From Microcaldota archaeon (GTDB lineage Archaea; Micrarchaeota; Micrarchaeia; Micrarchaeales; Micrarchaeaceae), in contig JAJZMY010000007.1 of assembly GCA_021848125.1 (NCBI GenBank), positions 1 through 46,281 of the forward strand: a stretch of DNA of 46,281 bases. The letters are read 5' to 3'. Position numbers and translations under genes: made by a program. Shown here piece after piece: positions 29,710 through 37,477 of this stretch. The notes under the pieces are model-generated. The model was not told the DNA's origin and did no database searches. It saw only the letters and a list, made by a program, of their open reading frames with translations. The first letter of the stretch is position 1. Every line of letters starts with the position of its first letter.

Positions 29710-31179
29710 ATGACAGATCAGCAGGTAAATGAAGAGGCAAAGCAGCATTGGAGAAATGGCAATGCCTTTTTTGAAGAGAATAAATATGTCGAGGCCATAT
29801 CTGAATATAATCTAGCATTGGCAATTGATCAAAATTATGTTGACGCGCATTTTAATAAAGGGCTGACTGAAAGGCTTTTGCAGGATCTGGAATCCTCTAA
29901 ACGAGATTTTGAAATAGTATTGTCCATAGATCCAAAAAGCGTTGATGCAATGGTTTTGCTGGGAGATATTGCAGAGGAAACCAATGATATAAACAAGGCA
30001 AAGGACTGGTATTTAAAAGCCCTGGCAGTGAACCCTGAATATAGTGAGGCAAGGACAAGGCTTAACAAGGTCAATGAATTTGAGCAAGCCAGTGCAGGCC
30101 AGCAGGCAGTTAAGCAAGGCATTGATGAGACAGTAATTGAAGAAGGCCAGATAAAAAAAGTGGGATTTTACAAGTCAAGCTCGAATTTCAGCAAGGTCAT
30201 TGGCCTGGGAAAAGCAAAAAAATATTTGATTGATAATATAATTTTGTCAATGCAACATCCAGAGCTGTTCAGGAAATACGGGAAAAAGCAAGGGCTCGGT
30301 CTTATACTTTATGGGCCACCGGGAACTGGAAAAACATTAATCGTAAATGCAATTTCCGGAGAATCAGGAGCAAATGTCATAATTGCAAGAATCAACCAGA
30401 TCATTGATATGTACACTGGAAACACTGAAAAAAACCTGCACGCGATTTTCGAGCAGGCCAGGCAGAATGCCCCGTGCATTATATTCTTTGATGAGCTGGA
30501 TGCCCTGGGCGTAAAAAGGGGCGGCGGAGGAGCTGGCGGTGGAGGCGGCGAGAGCTCTGCATTAAGGCTAGCAGTAAACCAGTTCCTGGTCGAGATGAAT
30601 GGCCTGGAGGAAAATCCAGCTGGAATATATGTAATTGGCGCGACCAACAACCCCTGGGACATTGATCCAGCATTAAAAAGAAGCGGCAGGTTCGGCGACA
30701 GGATATATCTCTCACCGCCAAATTATGCTGAAAGAAAGAAGTTATTTGATCTTTACACTAAAAAAACACCTAAGGAAAAAATAGACACTGAAAGGCTTTC
30801 AAGGGCAACAATGGGTTTTAGCCCAGCAGATATTGAAAGAATCTGCGACAAGGCAACAATGACCCCATTGCTTCATGAATTTGAGTCAAAAAAAGAAAGA
30901 AAATTGAAAACAAGTGATTTGTTAAATATATTAAAAGACAAAGACACTGGCGGGAGCTCGCTGGATGAATGGTATTTAATGGTTAAAAAAGAAATAATAA
31001 GCACCAGGGAAGTGCAGATTGTAAATGGCAAAAAGCAGGAAATAGTAAAAGAAGGAAAATTAAATGCAGAGGAAAAAATACTTTATAAAACAATGATCAA
31101 TGACATCAAGAAAAATACAAACCCTCTTATATTATTAATAAAGCAGTTTATGAGAATATTTGCACTATATGTATTTTAA
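29710..31179 (+). CDS. TPR-AAA+ fusion ATPase
   Basis: 489 residues. Residues about 10-125 are three tetratricopeptide repeats (WRNGNAFFEENKYVEAISEY, then VDAHFNKGL..., then AMVLLGDIAEETNDINKAKD). A single AAA+ module follows: LGLILYGPPGTGKT (Walker A 202-209), IIFFDELDAL (257-266), GATNNPWDIDPALKRSGRFGDR (sensor 1 and arginine finger, 310-331), and a helical lid with FSPADIERICDKA. An unusual glycine-rich loop (GGGGAGGGGGES, about 271-282) sits just after Walker B. The C-terminus ends with a hydrophobic tail (LILLIKQFMRIFALYVF). The AAA module is closest in feel to CDC48/katanin-type unfoldases; partner and substrate are unknown. GC is higher than neighbours. ATG 29710 follows a short AT leader. 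Confidence 0.85.
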   Translation: MTDQQVNEEAKQHWRNGNAFFEENKYVEAISEYNLALAIDQNYVDAHFNKGLTERLLQDLESSKRDFEIVLSIDPKSVDAMVLLGDIAEETNDINKAKDWYLKALAVNPEYSEARTRLNKVNEFEQASAGQQAVKQGIDETVIEEGQIKKVGFYKSSSNFSKVIGLGKAKKYLIDNIILSMQHPELFRKYGKKQGLGLILYGPPGTGKTLIVNAISGESGANVIIARINQIIDMYTGNTEKNLHAIFEQARQNAPCIIFFDELDALGVKRGGGGAGGGGGESSALRLAVNQFLVEMNGLEENPAGIYVIGATNNPWDIDPALKRSGRFGDRIYLSPPNYAERKKLFDLYTKKTPKEKIDTERLSRATMGFSPADIERICDKATMTPLLHEFESKKERKLKTSDLLNILKDKDTGGSSLDEWYLMVKKEIISTREVQIVNGKKQEIVKEGKLNAEEKILYKTMINDIKKNTNPLILLIKQFMRIFALYVF

Positions 31180-31590
31180 GTTAGCATCATTTTTTGGCTT
31201 TAAGCTTATTTTAGACAAGGTTTTATTAAAGTCTATAATTATATCATTCATATTCTTTTCTTTGCACTCAAATATTTTTGTTAAGCTTGGTTTTTCCAAT
31301 AATTTGTAAATTAAAGGATTTTCATTTTGCTTTAACATGTGCAATATTTTTATTTCATTGCTTTTACGATTTATTGTTATTTTTTCTATGAATTTCAAAT
31401 CAAGAAAAGATACTGCTGGCCTATTCCATTTAGGCATTTCACTTAATGTGGCTAGTGATAATGTAAATAATTTATTGGCTCTGTCAAAACCTATATTTTC
31501 AATATTCTTAAAATATTCATTTTTGTTTTCTTTTCTAATGAATTTTATGTGTGCGCTGATTCTGTTATTTCCAGTTTTATTAATTTCCAT
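31165..31590 (-). CDS. Uncharacterised protein, convergent with the TPR-AAA gene
   Basis: A 141-residue protein not recognised. It starts cleanly behind a GGCGGAA ribosome binding site (MEINKTGNNRISAHIKFIRK). Alternating strands and helices are suggested, with a basic, soluble composition and a LSEMPKWNRPAVSFLDLKFI segment in the middle. No membrane helix or signal. Its 3' end overlaps the 3' end of the TPR-AAA gene by 15 bases (convergent). The site is on the same strand as the FAD oxidoreductase upstream (47 bases). Confidence 0.65.
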   Translation of the reverse strand: MEINKTGNNRISAHIKFIRKENKNEYFKNIENIGFDRANKLFTLSLATLSEMPKWNRPAVSFLDLKFIEKITINRKSNEIKILHMLKQNENPLIYKLLEKPSLTKIFECKEKNMNDIIIDFNKTLSKISLKPKNDANLKYI

Positions 31591-31636
31591 TTTTCCGCCT
31601 TTTTAAACAAATTCATTTCAATTGCAAGAACTATTT

Positions 31637-32839
31637 TTAATTTCTGACAAAATTCTCCAGCCATTTGTATTTTTTAACATTTTTGTCATTATTGTTTATC
31701 AACTGGGTTATAATATATCCTGTTATTGGGGCTAAAGTCACGCCGAGCCTGCACTGGCCAGAAGCAACAAATACATTTTCATTAACTTTTCCAATAACTG
31801 GCAAATTATTCGGAGTGCATGGCCTAAAGCCATAATTTATTGATATTATTTTCATTTTATTATATTCTTTTAAATGTGATTTTATAATGTTTAATAGCCA
31901 TTTCTTTCTTTTTTCTTCTAAATTATTTTTAGTTCCAACCAATTCAAAAAATGAGGTTATCCTAACTAAATTTTTATTGTGCTGTGCAACTGCTATTCCA
32001 TAATCTTCAAGAAGCGATGGCATTGAAACTATTTTATTATTGTCTGTTGAAAATAGAATTGCAAATCCTCTTGCAGGAATAATATGTGGGTTATATTTAA
32101 CTGGTTTGGATAATGCATTTGACCATGAACCAGAAGCAATGACATATTTATCTGCCTTGATTTTTTCACCACCAGCTTCAATATAAGATATTGCATTGCC
32201 ACTTTGGCCCAAAATCAATTTTGCCTCATTTCCCAGGACTATTCTGCTTCCCATTTCATTTATTTTATTTCTTAAGGCATCAAAAAGTTTTACCGGGTTT
32301 ACTGACATTTCTTTATCAAATAATATCCCACCAGAAAAATTTTGATAGCCTGATTCATTTATTTGTTTCTGGTTTATAAATTTCCCATTATATTTTTTAG
32401 ATAATATTTTTGCTTCTTCTTCATTTTTATATAATGCCGCAACGCCATTTATTAAATCAGCGTCTATTTTTTCTTTATTCAAAAATTCCCTGTAAAGTTC
32501 CAAACTTTTCATCCCTAAATCCACGAATTTTTCCATATTATATTCTTTATTAATATATTTTCCCGCCTTTATGAACCAATTGCTATTTTTTATTATCTGA
32601 TAGGGGCTTATATATAGGGCGCCATTGCCTATTGTCATTGCTTTAATCATATCTAAATTGCTTACTTTTGGAATCGGCGAAAGAGATGGGGTTAATAATC
32701 CTGCATTGTTTTTAGAAGTTAATCCCTCTCTATCTTTATCTATGATAGTGACATTATTTCCTGATTTTAATAAATAATATGCACAGAACATTCCATTAAT
32801 TCCAGCCCCTACAATTGCAATGTTTTTTGTTTTATCCAT
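31637..32839 (-). CDS. FAD-dependent amino-acid oxidoreductase (DAO/DadA family)
   Basis: A 400-residue flavoprotein of the D-amino acid oxidase superfamily. The N-terminal dinucleotide fold IAIVGAGINGMFCAYYLLKS is followed by NVTIIDKDREGLTSKNNAGL, as in DadA-type dehydrogenases. The central VIASGSWSNAL motif and the C-terminal FRPCTPNNLPVIGKV plus ASGQCRLGVTLAPITGYII complete the FAD site. It most resembles D-amino-acid dehydrogenase; glycine or proline-type substrates cannot be excluded. The His of the usual GHxxxG pattern is replaced (GQCRLGVTLAP). ATG 32839 is well placed. Length is normal. Confidence 0.88.
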   Translation of the reverse strand: MDKTKNIAIVGAGINGMFCAYYLLKSGNNVTIIDKDREGLTSKNNAGLLTPSLSPIPKVSNLDMIKAMTIGNGALYISPYQIIKNSNWFIKAGKYINKEYNMEKFVDLGMKSLELYREFLNKEKIDADLINGVAALYKNEEEAKILSKKYNGKFINQKQINESGYQNFSGGILFDKEMSVNPVKLFDALRNKINEMGSRIVLGNEAKLILGQSGNAISYIEAGGEKIKADKYVIASGSWSNALSKPVKYNPHIIPARGFAILFSTDNNKIVSMPSLLEDYGIAVAQHNKNLVRITSFFELVGTKNNLEEKRKKWLLNIIKSHLKEYNKMKIISINYGFRPCTPNNLPVIGKVNENVFVASGQCRLGVTLAPITGYIITQLINNNDKNVKKYKWLENFVRN

Positions 32840-32925
32840 ATCATCATTTTTAAATATTATATTATCTGTTATTGAGATATAAATAATTTTTTATTTTTTT
32901 TGTTAAGGATAAGAATAAATAAACA

Positions 32926-33039
32926 GGCCTTAGCCGGGATTTCCCTATTAATAATGATTTACTATTTTTATTATTAACAAATCGGACCCGGATTAAAGGA
33001 TCCACAGTCCTCTGTGCTAGCCATTGCACTACTAAGGCC
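32926..33039 (-). tRNA. tRNA-His (anticodon GTG) with an intron in the T-loop
   Basis: On the minus strand GGCCTTAG pairs over 8 bp with CTAAGGCC, giving the encoded G-1 and C73 typical of tRNA-His. TA at positions 8-9, the D-stem GTGC/GCAC, and the anticodon stem GAGGA/TCCTT around CTGTGGA (anticodon GTG at 33003-33005) are regular. The T-stem CCGGG/CCCGG is interrupted by a 48-base loop (32939-32986) instead of 7. An intron of about 41 bases is therefore inferred there; it folds on TTAATAAT/ATTATTAA arms. No CCA is encoded. Confidence 0.9.
32939..32986 (-). other. Enlarged T-loop containing a tRNA-His intron
   Basis: The span between the two halves of the T-stem is 48 bases. A 7-base T-loop plus a 41-base intron accounts for it. 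The loop begins TCCGA, so C rather than T at position 55 is likely in the mature tRNA unless splicing joins differently. Exact splice points are not resolved; TCC may pair with GGA near the 3' junction to form a relaxed bulge-helix-bulge. Confidence 0.7.
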
Positions 33040-33100
33040 ATAAATATTAATTTAATATACTTAAAATTATAAAAAATATCCTATTAATATTTTTAATAAA

Positions 33101-33421
33101 TTACTTGATTTGAATAAATGAAAAAACCTGAGGATTTGTTTTAGTAGAAATTTCCAAAGATTTGTTGATGATTTTTATATTAAGTGCGTCTTCTTTTGCA
33201 GATATGTTGATAGCATTTATCCAATTTGTATACTGGGTTTTATTTGTGCTATTTTGCGTCATATTGATGATATTTTCAAAAATTTCAACTGTCTCAATAT
33301 TCTTGTTTAAATTAAAATTCATTGCAATATTATTTGCCAATATTGCCATATGTATCATAAAAACAAGAATCAGCACTGCAAAAATCAGAGAACTTGAAAT
33401 TATTAAACCAAAGAAACTCAT
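33101..33421 (-). CDS. Pilin-like protein 7, short (pilus operon)
   Basis: About 106 residues. It has one N-terminal membrane helix (FFGLIISSSLIFAVLILVF) and a short extracellular part with several Asn-x-Ser/Thr sequons (NMTQNSTNKT). There is no clear class III signal, but size, topology and place at the end of the operon suggest a minor pilin-like component. ATG 33421 is chosen because GGTG lies seven to ten bases upstream; the frame also allows a GTG at 33430. Family not recognised. Confidence 0.6.
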   Translation of the reverse strand: MSFFGLIISSSLIFAVLILVFMIHMAILANNIAMNFNLNKNIETVEIFENIINMTQNSTNKTQYTNWINAINISAKEDALNIKIINKSLEISTKTNPQVFSFIQIK

Positions 33422-33465
33422 CAAATACACCTTTTCGGGAATCCGCCTCTTTTACAGTAGTTTAC

Positions 33466-33864
33466 TCATCCACCACAAGAGTAAATACAGCTTATTAAAT
33501 AAGATTTATTGTATTCTACTGGAAAACAGAATTCCAGTGCTTTGCAATTACTGTAAATAAAGGAATTGCTTGTAAATCCGTAAAAATGATTGTTGATATT
33601 CAATTTAATGTATTTTAATTTATAGTCAATTGCAAAATTTTCAATTATATTATTCGCATCTGGACAATGATTAACAAAACAGTCTAAAAATGAAGAATTA
33701 TGGTATAATATATTGGTGAAATCATAAACAAAGTTTAAACTAGCAAATTGATTTGAATTAAATTCTGACGAATACCCATAAGTAATATTTGTGATAAAAA
33801 CAGCAACAAAAACTAGCAGACTGCTGGCAATTAAAGTTTCTATGACTGCAAATTGAAGTTTCAT
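33466..33864 (-). CDS. Pilin-like protein 6, cysteine-rich (pilus operon)
   Basis: 132 residues. The N-terminus LQFAVIETLIASSLLVFVAVF resembles a type IV pilin hydrophobic start with a Glu at the +5-like position. The rest is extracellular and contains seven cysteines (LDCFVNHC, NCKALEFC, ISCIYSCGG at the very end), suggesting disulfide stabilisation; such cysteine density is unusual for cytosolic archaeal proteins. No family recognised. It lies 19 bases downstream of the 453-residue pilin-like gene. Confidence 0.65.
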   Translation of the reverse strand: MKLQFAVIETLIASSLLVFVAVFITNITYGYSSEFNSNQFASLNFVYDFTNILYHNSSFLDCFVNHCPDANNIIENFAIDYKLKYIKLNINNHFYGFTSNSFIYSNCKALEFCFPVEYNKSYLISCIYSCGG

Positions 33865-33883
33865 TTCATCATTCTATATCTGA

Positions 33884-35245
33884 TTATGACTGGTTCTTAA
33901 TATAAAGAATCGAACCCTGGGAATTAACAGTAATATTTGATATTGTCTTATTGAAAACATCAAAAGTAAAAATGTAATTTAATAATGAAAATGGCCTGCA
34001 TGAATAAAATTCAGTTTTATTTATATTTAATAAATTGCACTGATTATTTTGTGCTTCTGGACTTTCGATAAATTGAGAAGATGCATAATTAAAATTATTT
34101 ATAGATTGCCGAATTTGCGTTATTGCAGGTCCGCCGCCCCAATAAAGACCCCCATTATACTGGCTCATTGTTGCATTAAAACTTTCAAATGCCTGCTTAT
34201 ATGGCTGATAATTTCCAATATTGATCGCATAATTGTCAATTGAATTATTAAATATAAGATAATTTGAGTATGGCATTGGACCTTCACCAGAAATATTATT
34301 TACATAAATCTTCCCGATAATTTTATTATTTAAACTAATATCTTCACTGTTTTTAAAACCAGAAAGATTCGAGTATATTGGTAATTTGGATAATCCGGAA
34401 ATATTTAATGTTATATTATAGAAAAAATTATGGCTATTGTTTATTTTAGAAAAATAATTGTTTGTAGGATTTAAATAAATGCAATAAAGCGTGGTTGAAG
34501 ATCCCGGTCCTCCACAACTATATATTTGTGAATAATAATAAGGGGTTGGCGCACCACCTGCCCACTGGCATAGATTTCCACCATTTCTACCAACAATCCA
34601 ATTTTCGCATCTGCTTTTTACTGAAATGCTGTAAATATTTTGCTGTTTCTGCAATGGATAAATCAATGATTCATTATGCCTTATTATTGAAAAGGAATAT
34701 AGGGAAAATGCATTCGAATTGTTTAAATCATTGCTTAATTTAGAATATGTTTTCAATGTCAAATTCTTGTATACATAATCTTGATTAGAATTATTTTTAA
34801 TTAAAATTGAAACATTTATTATATTCAATCCAATATGTTTTGGTATTATTGAAAAAGAAGCAGCATCCACCCCCTGAGCTGAAAAATTATAAGATTCTGG
34901 AATAGAAATAACATTATCATTATTCAAAATTCTTATTGATATATTAGATTGATACGGCAATGAAAAAATAATTTGCAAATTATTGCTCTGATTAATATAT
35001 GTAATATTTGCTATTGATCCATATATATTTAGACTGCCATTAGTGCTCAAATTCAATAATTTTAAACTACTTGTATTTAATGCATTATCAATAAAGCTAG
35101 AATAAACAATATTCTGTGTTTTTGTAAAATGGTTATATAAGCCAAGACCAATAAGGCTAAAGCTTATAATAACTGATGTAATAATCATCATTTCAAAGCT
35201 TATCTGCAATTGGAATTGCTTTGCTTTAACTGTATTTTGTCTCAT
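33884..35245 (-). CDS. Large pilin-like surface protein with class III-type signal (pilus operon)
   Basis: 453 residues. A basic N-terminus is followed by QLQISFEMMIITSVIISFSL, matching the archaeal class III signal pattern QxSxExxx(L/I), then a large extracellular region rich in Asn, Ser and sequons. Cysteines recur in short clusters (SRCENWIVGRNGGNLCQWAG, then YSCGGPGSS, QNNQCNLL, FYSCRPF). This size is exceptional for a pilin and suggests an adhesin-tip or a scaffold component carried on a pilin stem. A GTGATC motif precedes ATG 35245, and the gene overlaps its upstream neighbour by 20 bases, so they are co-translated. Confidence 0.75.
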   Translation of the reverse strand: MRQNTVKAKQFQLQISFEMMIITSVIISFSLIGLGLYNHFTKTQNIVYSSFIDNALNTSSLKLLNLSTNGSLNIYGSIANITYINQSNNLQIIFSLPYQSNISIRILNNDNVISIPESYNFSAQGVDAASFSIIPKHIGLNIINVSILIKNNSNQDYVYKNLTLKTYSKLSNDLNNSNAFSLYSFSIIRHNESLIYPLQKQQNIYSISVKSRCENWIVGRNGGNLCQWAGGAPTPYYYSQIYSCGGPGSSTTLYCIYLNPTNNYFSKINNSHNFFYNITLNISGLSKLPIYSNLSGFKNSEDISLNNKIIGKIYVNNISGEGPMPYSNYLIFNNSIDNYAINIGNYQPYKQAFESFNATMSQYNGGLYWGGGPAITQIRQSINNFNYASSQFIESPEAQNNQCNLLNINKTEFYSCRPFSLLNYIFTFDVFNKTISNITVNSQGSILYIKNQS

Positions 35246-35630
35246 TTTTGATCACTAATAAAAATATTTTATTGCTAATATCAATAGTTCTTACAAGATA
35301 ATGCTGATAAATACTATTTGAATGATTAAGCGATGAATTAAATGATAAATTTGTCAATATTGGATTTACAGATATTGAATTAAAAGGAATAAGTTCTGCA
35401 TTATAAGGTTCAAATAATGTTTCAGCAAAGGTGTAAGGCAGATTTTGATTTTTTGTCAAAAAAAGAATGCCTTGGATTTTAGAATTTATTAATAAAGTAT
35501 CTGAAAACTGATTTAAAATACCAAATAAAATGTTAAAATCAGTTACTATAAAATATAGAAAAAATGTAAATACTGACGAAAAAATAAAAATGCTTAAAAT
35601 TAAATCAAAGCTCACTATAAAAAGTTTCAT
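35226..35630 (-). CDS. Pilin-like protein 4 (pilus operon)
   Basis: 134 residues. It has an N-terminal hydrophobic helix (FIVSFDLILSIFIFSSVFTF; the SFD resembles a degraded SxE class III signal) and an extracellular part with NSSLNHSNSIYQ sequons and a C-terminal beta segment (KIFLLVIKNE). Topology matches a minor pilin. It overlaps the next gene by 20 bases. No family recognised beyond the general pilin-like layout. Confidence 0.65.
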   Translation of the reverse strand: MKLFIVSFDLILSIFIFSSVFTFFLYFIVTDFNILFGILNQFSDTLLINSKIQGILFLTKNQNLPYTFAETLFEPYNAELIPFNSISVNPILTNLSFNSSLNHSNSIYQHYLVRTIDISNKIFLLVIKNETKYS

Positions 35631-35649
35631 ATTCTCATTTTTTGATTAT

Positions 35650-35856
35650 TTATTTTTGAATGATTATTTTAAATTGCGAATAAGGTGAAATACTATTATT
35701 AATTGAGTTATACTCGCTAGCATAATTTTTCAGCAAAATTGAATATTTCTGATAAAGCATTTTGTCAAGAATATAAATTAGTGAGATCAAGATAAATATA
35801 TAGACAAGAATTATTGAAAAGCTAATTATAGATTCAAATAGAATTTGGGCAAACAT
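35650..35856 (-). CDS. Very short pilin-like protein 3 (pilus operon)
   Basis: 68 residues: FAQILFESIISFSIILVYIF followed by a short polar tail. The QILFE segment is similar to the QISFE signal of the neighbouring pilins. Too short for a folded head domain; it may be a minor subunit or an assembly factor. It sits in line with 12-base and 19-base gaps to its neighbours, so it is real operon content rather than a chance frame. Confidence 0.6.
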   Translation of the reverse strand: MFAQILFESIISFSIILVYIFILISLIYILDKMLYQKYSILLKNYASEYNSINNSISPYSQFKIIIQK

Positions 35857-35868
35857 AAACTCATTTTT

Positions 35869-36243
35869 TTATTTTAATTCGATGCTTCCATTCGCTAGTA
35901 TGTTCAATTCAACTGATTTGATTGTCTGATTATTGCTGCATAATGTTTTATTTACAACAATGCCATTTGCCGCAATATTCAAATTACTTGCATTAAAAAT
36001 ATTATCCAATAATGTTTTGTTGCATATTGCATTCGGCACAAACGCCATAAAGCTAGATGATTGAAATCCTATATTTTCATTTATTAAAGTGGCAAACTGC
36101 TCAAGATATATCCTGTTTGATATATTTGACACTGATGAATGAAAATGAAGAAAGATTGCAATCCCTATCAGCATTGAGCTTAAGGATATTGCCAAATAAA
36201 TCATAAATTCAAAAGATATTTGCATCTGCGTCTTCATTTTCAT
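35869..36243 (-). CDS. Pilin-like protein 2 with class III-type signal (pilus operon)
   Basis: 124 residues. The N-terminus KMKTQMQISFEFMIYLAISL carries a QISFE class III-like signal identical in its core to that of the 453-residue protein. The head is small, with two cysteines (NAICNKTLL and KTLCSNNQT, likely a disulfide) and several sequons. A GGGGAAAT motif precedes the ATG. Likely a processed pilin; the peptidase is not encoded in the window. Confidence 0.75.
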   Translation of the reverse strand: MKMKTQMQISFEFMIYLAISLSSMLIGIAIFLHFHSSVSNISNRIYLEQFATLINENIGFQSSSFMAFVPNAICNKTLLDNIFNASNLNIAANGIVVNKTLCSNNQTIKSVELNILANGSIELK

Positions 36244-36293
36244 AATTTCCCCAAATTTTTGTTCCTTATTATTTTTATGTGTTATTGACTTAA

Positions 36294-36665
36294 TCAGACA
36301 TTACTAAGATTTTTAAGTTCATGCGATAATAATTGGGATGCGCTTTGGTTTGTTGTATTATTATAAAATGAATGCAAAACAGTTCCTTTTAATTGAGTCA
36401 TCATTGAAAGGGCAATAACAACTATTATAGTAACTGCAGACAGAATCATTATATATTCTATTGATCCTTGTAATTTTTTGGTTTTAGATAAACCGCACCA
36501 CAAATATATTAGATATATTTGATTAAAAAGCAAGTTTTTTGTTGCCAGATTAAACAAATATTCAGAAAATTTATGGTCTTTTTTATTTTCTGGTATTTTG
36601 CCTGTCTTTATATTTTCATTTTGCATTGTGTTTTGCATTTTTTGTTTGTTTTTTGTTTGTTTCAT
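36294..36665 (-). CDS. Putative major pilin with class III signal and an unusually long leader (pilus operon)
   Basis: 123 residues from ATG 36665, which has a GTGAG motif at the right distance. The signal KKLQGSIEYIMILSAVTIIV is the best archaeal QxSxE match in the locus, followed by a hydrophobic helix and a short 40-residue head (THE tail HSFYNNTTNQSASQLL). This composition suits a major pilin. The signal is preceded by about 65 residues of Lys/Asn-rich sequence plus a hydrophobic patch (FNQIYLIYLWCGL), far longer than normal leaders. A TTG at 36503 would give a conventional 13-residue leader. Which start is used is unresolved. Confidence 0.7.
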   Translation of the reverse strand: MKQTKNKQKMQNTMQNENIKTGKIPENKKDHKFSEYLFNLATKNLLFNQIYLIYLWCGLSKTKKLQGSIEYIMILSAVTIIVVIALSMMTQLKGTVLHSFYNNTTNQSASQLLSHELKNLSNV

Positions 36666-36676
36666 TTTCTCACTTT

Positions 36677-37477
36677 TCAAATTAAAATAGAATGCGATAT
36701 TATTATTGATGAAATTTTAAATAAAATAATCGAAAACGAACTGAAAAAGAAAATATTACTAATTTTTGATATTTTTTCCTCATTTTTATACCGAAAATTG
36801 ATGATATTTATTATAATAATATAAAAAACAAAAAGAATTGAGAAATTTTCAAAATTAAAGTTGATATTATTCATTTTACTTGTAAATTCTAGAATATTCA
36901 TGCTGATTCCGGCAAATATAGGAAAAAATATAACAGAACCTAATTGAATCATTGATATAGAGCTATGCAAATTTCCGGATATTTTTGACATATATTTTAT
37001 TTCTTTATCTAATTGCTTTTTAACTTCAATTAATGAAAAATAAATATCAATATTCTCATCAAGATTTTGGATAATTAAATTTATTATCTGCTTAAAATAA
37101 AAAGAACCAAACGATTCAAATAAATTTGAGAAAGAATTTTCAGCATTAAGCGATTTTTTATATAATTTAATTGAAAGTATTATTTGATTATAAAAATAGA
37201 ATTTTTTATTTAAACTGCTAGAAATCAGCTGCAATTTATTATGATTTAAATTATATCTATAAATTAAATTTGATAAAAATTCATAGTCATTTTCATTTAT
37301 TTTATTTTTATGTTCAATTCTTTTGATATTTAAATATAAAATTAGTGCAATGACAAATAGCAGAAAGCAAAAAAGTAATTTATTTAAAAAAATAAAAAAT
37401 ATACTAAATACAAATAAAATTAATTCTAAAATAATTAAATAGTTTTTAAATCTAAACAAAAAGTTATTCATATGCAT
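36677..37477 (-). CDS. TadC/GspF-like membrane protein (pilus operon)
   Basis: 266 residues. Two N-terminal helices (IILELILFVFSIFFIFL and LLFCFLLFVIALILYLNI), a cytosolic helical T2SF-like segment of about 110 residues, and three C-terminal helices (MIQLGSVIFFPIFAGISM, FSILFVFYIIIINIIN, FSIILFKISSIIISHSI). This is the layout of the platform protein on which the assembly ATPase acts; the pairing with a second such gene directly upstream is as in tadB-tadC. It overlaps the upstream gene by 14 bases. Sequence divergence is high. Confidence 0.72.
   Translation of the reverse strand: MHMNNFLFRFKNYLIILELILFVFSIFFIFLNKLLFCFLLFVIALILYLNIKRIEHKNKINENDYEFLSNLIYRYNLNHNKLQLISSSLNKKFYFYNQIILSIKLYKKSLNAENSFSNLFESFGSFYFKQIINLIIQNLDENIDIYFSLIEVKKQLDKEIKYMSKISGNLHSSISMIQLGSVIFFPIFAGISMNILEFTSKMNNINFNFENFSILFVFYIIIINIINFRYKNEEKISKISNIFFFSSFSIILFKISSIIISHSILI

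Noticed and set aside
30309-30721. Minus-strand frames inside the TPR-AAA gene
   Set aside because: Proline/serine-rich antisense of the glycine loop and AAA core; no independent support.
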